Assembly (NCBI GenBank): GCA_017527865.1
Contig: JAFXPN010000001.1
Coordinates: 47,410-111,409 of the forward strand
Reading direction: 5' to 3'
Length of the DNA: 64,000 bases
From: Clostridiales bacterium
GTDB lineage: Bacteria > Bacillota > Clostridia > Saccharofermentanales > Saccharofermentanaceae
The notes beneath the pieces were generated by a model. The model ran no database searches and was not told the origin of the DNA. It was given only the letters and a program-made list of their open reading frames with translations. Positions 61,673 to 64,000 of this stretch are shown in pieces. The first letter of the stretch is position 1; every line of letters begins with the position of its first letter. The translations under genes were made by a program, and so were the position numbers.

Positions 61673-62860
61673 ATGAAGAAGAACAGCAATTCGACAAAGA
61701 AAACAGGTTTTCCGGCAGCTTTGGAGGACAACAGCAAAGGCAACGGCTTCTTAAGTTCCAGAGCGGCAGTCTTTGCGGCATTCGCTGCTGTGTCTTTGTG
61801 TACCGGGACCGTACGGGATGCGGGTGATCTGAAGGCGCTCTCTGTGTCTTTTCTTTGGGCTGTCTTATGCTCGGTCATCATTATCATTTTCTGGATAATA
61901 TCTTTCCGTTTCTTCGAGACTCCGGATATGATGCCGGTCTCGGTTGCGCTTAATCTTCTTCCGGCATTTGCCGTCAGCATTTTTATAAAAGATGCGCCTG
62001 ATCTTACAGGGATGATGCTCCTTTGCGCAGGTCTTACCGGGCTTACTCTCGTGCCGGATGACTGTGAACGCGCAGGGCATTCCTCCAAGGCAAAGGCTCC
62101 GGGCAGTTTTACGGGCATCGATTTTCTCGACGGCGAGTTTGTTCAATATGTTGAATTTGGCAGGGCGGATGTCTTTTCAGAGATCTTCATGCCGTTTTTA
62201 TGTTCCCTGATTGCTGCGGCCTGCGGGATATACGGTTCGTTTATGATCGGCGTCCGTACAGGCATGCATGGCGCGGGAGTGCGCATGATCACGGCTGCTC
62301 TTGTCTTTATGCTGATCTCGTTTGCGGTAAGCCGTTTAATAGGGAGGGACTTTATCTTATCTTCCGTCAGGATGAGCGATCCCTCAGTTCTTCCTTTGCA
62401 CAGATTAAAGCCCTTAAGAAGTTTCCTGTTAAGAAGACTCAGGTTTGCTTTGAGCATGATCATCGCGGGCTCGGTCTGTCTCTTGTCCGATCTTATTAAT
62501 GTCCGGTTCGAACTCGGATTTCCGTACATTAAATACATAGCGCTCATCCTTCTTTTATTTGCGTTCGCGTTCGTACACGGCAGACGCTCTGAGCATCTTG
62601 TGCAGTATGTAACGGAGCTGTTCCTGATCGCGGGAGTTTCTTCTTCATATATCGGTTCGGTCTATGACCTTATATCCGTAAGTATCGCGGCCGTGCTGAT
62701 CGATCTTTTTATCACGAGCCTGATCTTTACCCATAACAGACGTCTGGTATTATCCGCGAGGAGCCGGTATGTTGCCGGGATGCCTCTGACGCTGCTGTCG
62801 GTATCTTTTATCTTTTTGATATTCGAGGTTGTGTTGGAATATTTTAATGTTGTGATATAA
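61673..62860 (+). CDS. Polytopic membrane protein, possible diverged RnfE-RnfA fusion
   Basis: 395 residues with ten to eleven helices, one base after the rnfG stop. Its first half (SLCTGTVRDAGDLKALSVSFLWAVLCSVI...LTLVPDD) can be lined up with the RnfE core GLCPALAVT...ILGRAEAF. The second half (GIYGSFMIGVRTGMHGAGVRMITAALVFMLIS, and the end RRLVLSARSRYVAGMPLTLLSVSFIFLIF) can be lined up with RnfA. It occupies the E-A place of a canonical C-D-G-E-A-B operon. The similarity is weak, and the call depends on position and pattern. Confidence 0.4.
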   Translation: MKKNSNSTKKTGFPAALEDNSKGNGFLSSRAAVFAAFAAVSLCTGTVRDAGDLKALSVSFLWAVLCSVIIIIFWIISFRFFETPDMMPVSVALNLLPAFAVSIFIKDAPDLTGMMLLCAGLTGLTLVPDDCERAGHSSKAKAPGSFTGIDFLDGEFVQYVEFGRADVFSEIFMPFLCSLIAAACGIYGSFMIGVRTGMHGAGVRMITAALVFMLISFAVSRLIGRDFILSSVRMSDPSVLPLHRLKPLRSFLLRRLRFALSMIIAGSVCLLSDLINVRFELGFPYIKYIALILLLFAFAFVHGRRSEHLVQYVTELFLIAGVSSSYIGSVYDLISVSIAAVLIDLFITSLIFTHNRRLVLSARSRYVAGMPLTLLSVSFIFLIFEVVLEYFNVVI

Positions 62861-62878
62861 TGCTTTGTACGGTTGAAT

Positions 62879-62955
62879 GATTGTGTAGCTCAGCTGGATA
62901 GAGCGACCGCCTCCTAAGCGGTAGGCCAGCGGTTCGAATCCGCTCACGATCACCA
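62879..62955 (+). tRNA. tRNA-Arg (anticodon CCT)
   Basis: Acceptor stem GATTGTG/CACGATC (one T-G pair), D-loop AGCTGGATAGA, anticodon loop CTCCTAA (anticodon CCT), T-loop GGTTCGAATCC, discriminator A and encoded CCA at 62953-62955. It reads AGG codons. Confidence 0.95.
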
Positions 62956-62960
62956 CGTAA

Positions 62961-62998
62961 ACCCCCGAATTTGTTGACTTGGCAGATTCGGGGGTTTT
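62961..62998 (+). terminator. Rho-independent terminator after the tRNA
   Basis: Perfect 10-bp stem ACCCCCGAAT/ATTCGGGGGT with a 15-base loop, followed by TTT. Confidence 0.85.
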
Positions 62999-63020
62999 CA
63001 AATTTCTTTGACAAATTCGC

Positions 63021-63260
63021 ATGTGCAAAGATTTTGCAAATGGTCATAAAGCTCATTCTCCGTGTTATAAAAGTGTGAACGCGTGCAAAGATCTTTGCAC
63101 GATTTTAGAAGAGTATACAAGTATCGAGTATAGATATAACAAAGTCCATGACAGAAGAAGAGTTAATAGTAAAAAGCTGTCTGAAAACCCGAAAGCGATC
63201 AAGCTTATGAAACAGTTGTTGGATAAGACGGGAACAAAGGAAGAGACAATAGTAGAGTGA
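63021..63260 (+). CDS. Possible small hypothetical protein or decayed gene
   Basis: An open frame of 79 residues, AT-rich and without a ribosome binding site; its ATG lies inside an inverted repeat. The last 30 residues (KKLSENPKAIKLMKQLLDKTG) look protein-like, while the start looks chance-made. The same stretch in another frame opens with ATGACAGAAGAAGAG at 63151 and stops soon, which would fit a frameshifted remnant. A terminator follows immediately. I do not recognise a family. Confidence 0.25.
   Translation: MCKDFANGHKAHSPCYKSVNACKDLCTILEEYTSIEYRYNKVHDRRRVNSKKLSENPKAIKLMKQLLDKTGTKEETIVE
63083..63100. repeat. 18-base perfect palindrome with a second spaced copy
   Basis: GTGCAAAGATCTTTGCAC is perfectly self-complementary. 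An imperfect copy, TGCAAA-GAT-TTTGCA, lies at 63024-63038, so GTGCAAAGAT recurs after exactly 60 bases. It looks like a pair of binding sites for a dimeric regulator. Confidence 0.6.
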
Positions 63261-63294
63261 TAATAAGGCCGTCCTTGCGGGCGGCCTTATTAGT
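63261..63294. terminator. Terminator hairpin
   Basis: 11-bp stem TAATAAGGCCG/CGGCCTTATTA with a ten-base loop. The T run is weak on the + strand. Confidence 0.65.
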
Positions 63295-63316
63295 GTTATA
63301 AATGAATTCTAAATAG

Positions 63317-63322
63317 TATAAT
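63317..63322 (+). promoter_or_regulatory. -10 element of the small membrane protein gene
   Basis: TATAAT, 40 bases before the ATG at 63362; no clear -35. Confidence 0.35.
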
Positions 63323-63361
63323 TAATCATCAGAATAATCCAATAAGGATAAGGAACTTCAC

Positions 63362-63724
63362 ATGGATAAATCAATCAAGCGTAGCAAAATGTATATTATA
63401 CTAGCGGCTACTACGTTGATTGCAATTGTTGCGATCTTCCTGATAACGTTGATGCTAAGTGTGTTGTCTCAGATTATGGGGTTCACGTTTCCGGATGTTC
63501 TTAACTCAGTTCCTTTTGCAGTCCTCATGATGGTTGTGCTCCCCATTTTAAGTCTTGTCTTTTCAATCTTTGCGGTCATATATTCAGCTAAGGCAAAGAA
63601 GATAGAACGTCAAAAATACAGTGGCCGACTTGTTGCCGCCATCGTCGAACTCTGTCTATTGTTTGGAGGCATACTCTTCGTTCTGTTCTGTTATATTCTT
63701 GTGGAGACTACAGGCGGCGCATGA
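63362..63724 (+). CDS. Small membrane protein, function unknown
   Basis: 120 residues with AAGGATAAGGA upstream. Three membrane helices (about 10-34, 47-73 and 89-113; IILAATTLIAIVAIFLITLML, VLMMVVLPILSLVFSIFAVIYS, LVAAIVELCLLFGGILFVLFCYIL) with a short basic loop KAKKIERQK. No family recognised. The codon use and base composition are more AT-rich than in the rest of the window. Confidence 0.6.
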   Translation: MDKSIKRSKMYIILAATTLIAIVAIFLITLMLSVLSQIMGFTFPDVLNSVPFAVLMMVVLPILSLVFSIFAVIYSAKAKKIERQKYSGRLVAAIVELCLLFGGILFVLFCYILVETTGGA

Positions 63725-63797
63725 CAAATTACAGCACATTATATATCGTGAATTGAATGAGAAGGATCATATTTTATCTCTTTTACAGGAGGTTATT

Positions 63798-64000
63798 ATG
63801 AAGAAATATAGAGGAATCATTTCTATCGCTATCGTAGCTTCCATAGTTTTTTCCTTTGTCGGATGTAGCCTTGGTGGCGCCAAGTTCGGCCCTTCAGCTC
63901 TTGCTAAGTACGCCAAGGATTACGGTGCAGATCTCTATGAGGATGGCGAAGATTTCCATGACGGAGTCGAGTACATGAATGACACAGGCGATCTCGAGGA
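63798..64000 (+). CDS. Lipoprotein of unknown function (3' partial)
   Basis: ATG 63798 follows CAGGAGG. The signal peptide ends in lipobox FVGC (Cys23). After about 67 codons the frame runs off the window. The visible mature part (SALAKYAKDYGADLYEDGEDFHDGVEYMND) resembles the start of the acidic lipoprotein at 32345 in layout and in the DGV motif, so the two may be paralogs. Confidence 0.7.
   Translation, partial: MKKYRGIISIAIVASIVFSFVGCSLGGAKFGPSALAKYAKDYGADLYEDGEDFHDGVEYMNDTGDLE

Overview
The window looks like a chromosome segment of a Gram-positive anaerobe of the class Clostridia (Bacillota). The evidence is the gene order (rpsF-ssb-rpsR, rplI-dnaB, tilS-hpt-ftsH, rimP-nusA-rnpM-L7Ae-infB-rbfA-nrnA-truB-ribF), a T-box leader in front of the ilv genes, a group B-like [FeFe] hydrogenase, PnrA/BMP nucleoside lipoproteins, PadR/HAAS genes and strong AGGAGG ribosome binding sites. 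Nearly all genes lie on the + strand in tightly overlapping operons. I cannot name the genus.

Layout: 1-747 end of a Sua5/LMW-PTP-like fusion with a dead phosphatase loop; 788-2239 promoter, leader and rpsF-ssb-rpsR with terminator; 2268-8486 rplI, dnaB, tilS, hpt, ftsH; 8464-15267 purine salvage and nucleoside uptake (two BMP lipoproteins, xpt, ABC ATPase, two permeases); 15375-16752 ECF sigma and membrane partner; 16849-19069 polar amino acid ABC transporter; 19074-24376 T-box controlled ilvB-ilvN-ilvC-ilvD; 24380-26031 YunG-like protein and DUF815 AAA+ ATPase; 26131-27105 a possible tiny ORF or sRNA and two small membrane proteins on the minus strand; 27148-32279 phosphodiesterase, hydrogenase, GH3 glycosidase and cysteine-synthase-like enzyme; 32345-37490 secreted and membrane proteins, including a MntP-ZIP fusion; 37630-39216 regulators and a small P-loop protein; 39380-41431 diguanylate cyclase; 41573-51956 translation/ribosome assembly operon running into lgt and a RodA-type protein; 52082-55217 PadR-HAAS module and ABC transporter; 55352-57922 zinc-ribbon protein and the primary sigma factor; 57934-62860 a divergent Rnf-like operon; 62879-62955 tRNA-Arg(CCT); then an AT-richer tail with small membrane and lipoprotein genes.

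The most unusual content is at 56-63 kb. The housekeeping sigma factor carries about 244 residues of Lys/Ala/Ser/Thr-rich, histone-H1-like sequence at its N-terminus. Directly behind it lies an operon in the canonical rnfC-D-G-(E-A) order, but RnfD and RnfG have both lost the threonine that carries covalent FMN, RnfE and RnfA appear fused and strongly diverged, and no RnfB is present. This could be a re-purposed, non-flavinylated membrane complex. Other notable items are the MntP-ZIP fusion, the Sua5-pseudophosphatase fusion, a shortened BMP paralog, a lysine-tailed ArsR regulator and several operator-like palindromes.

All calls were made by reading the sequence. No database search, structure prediction or RNA folding program was run, so family names rest on recognised motifs and gene order.
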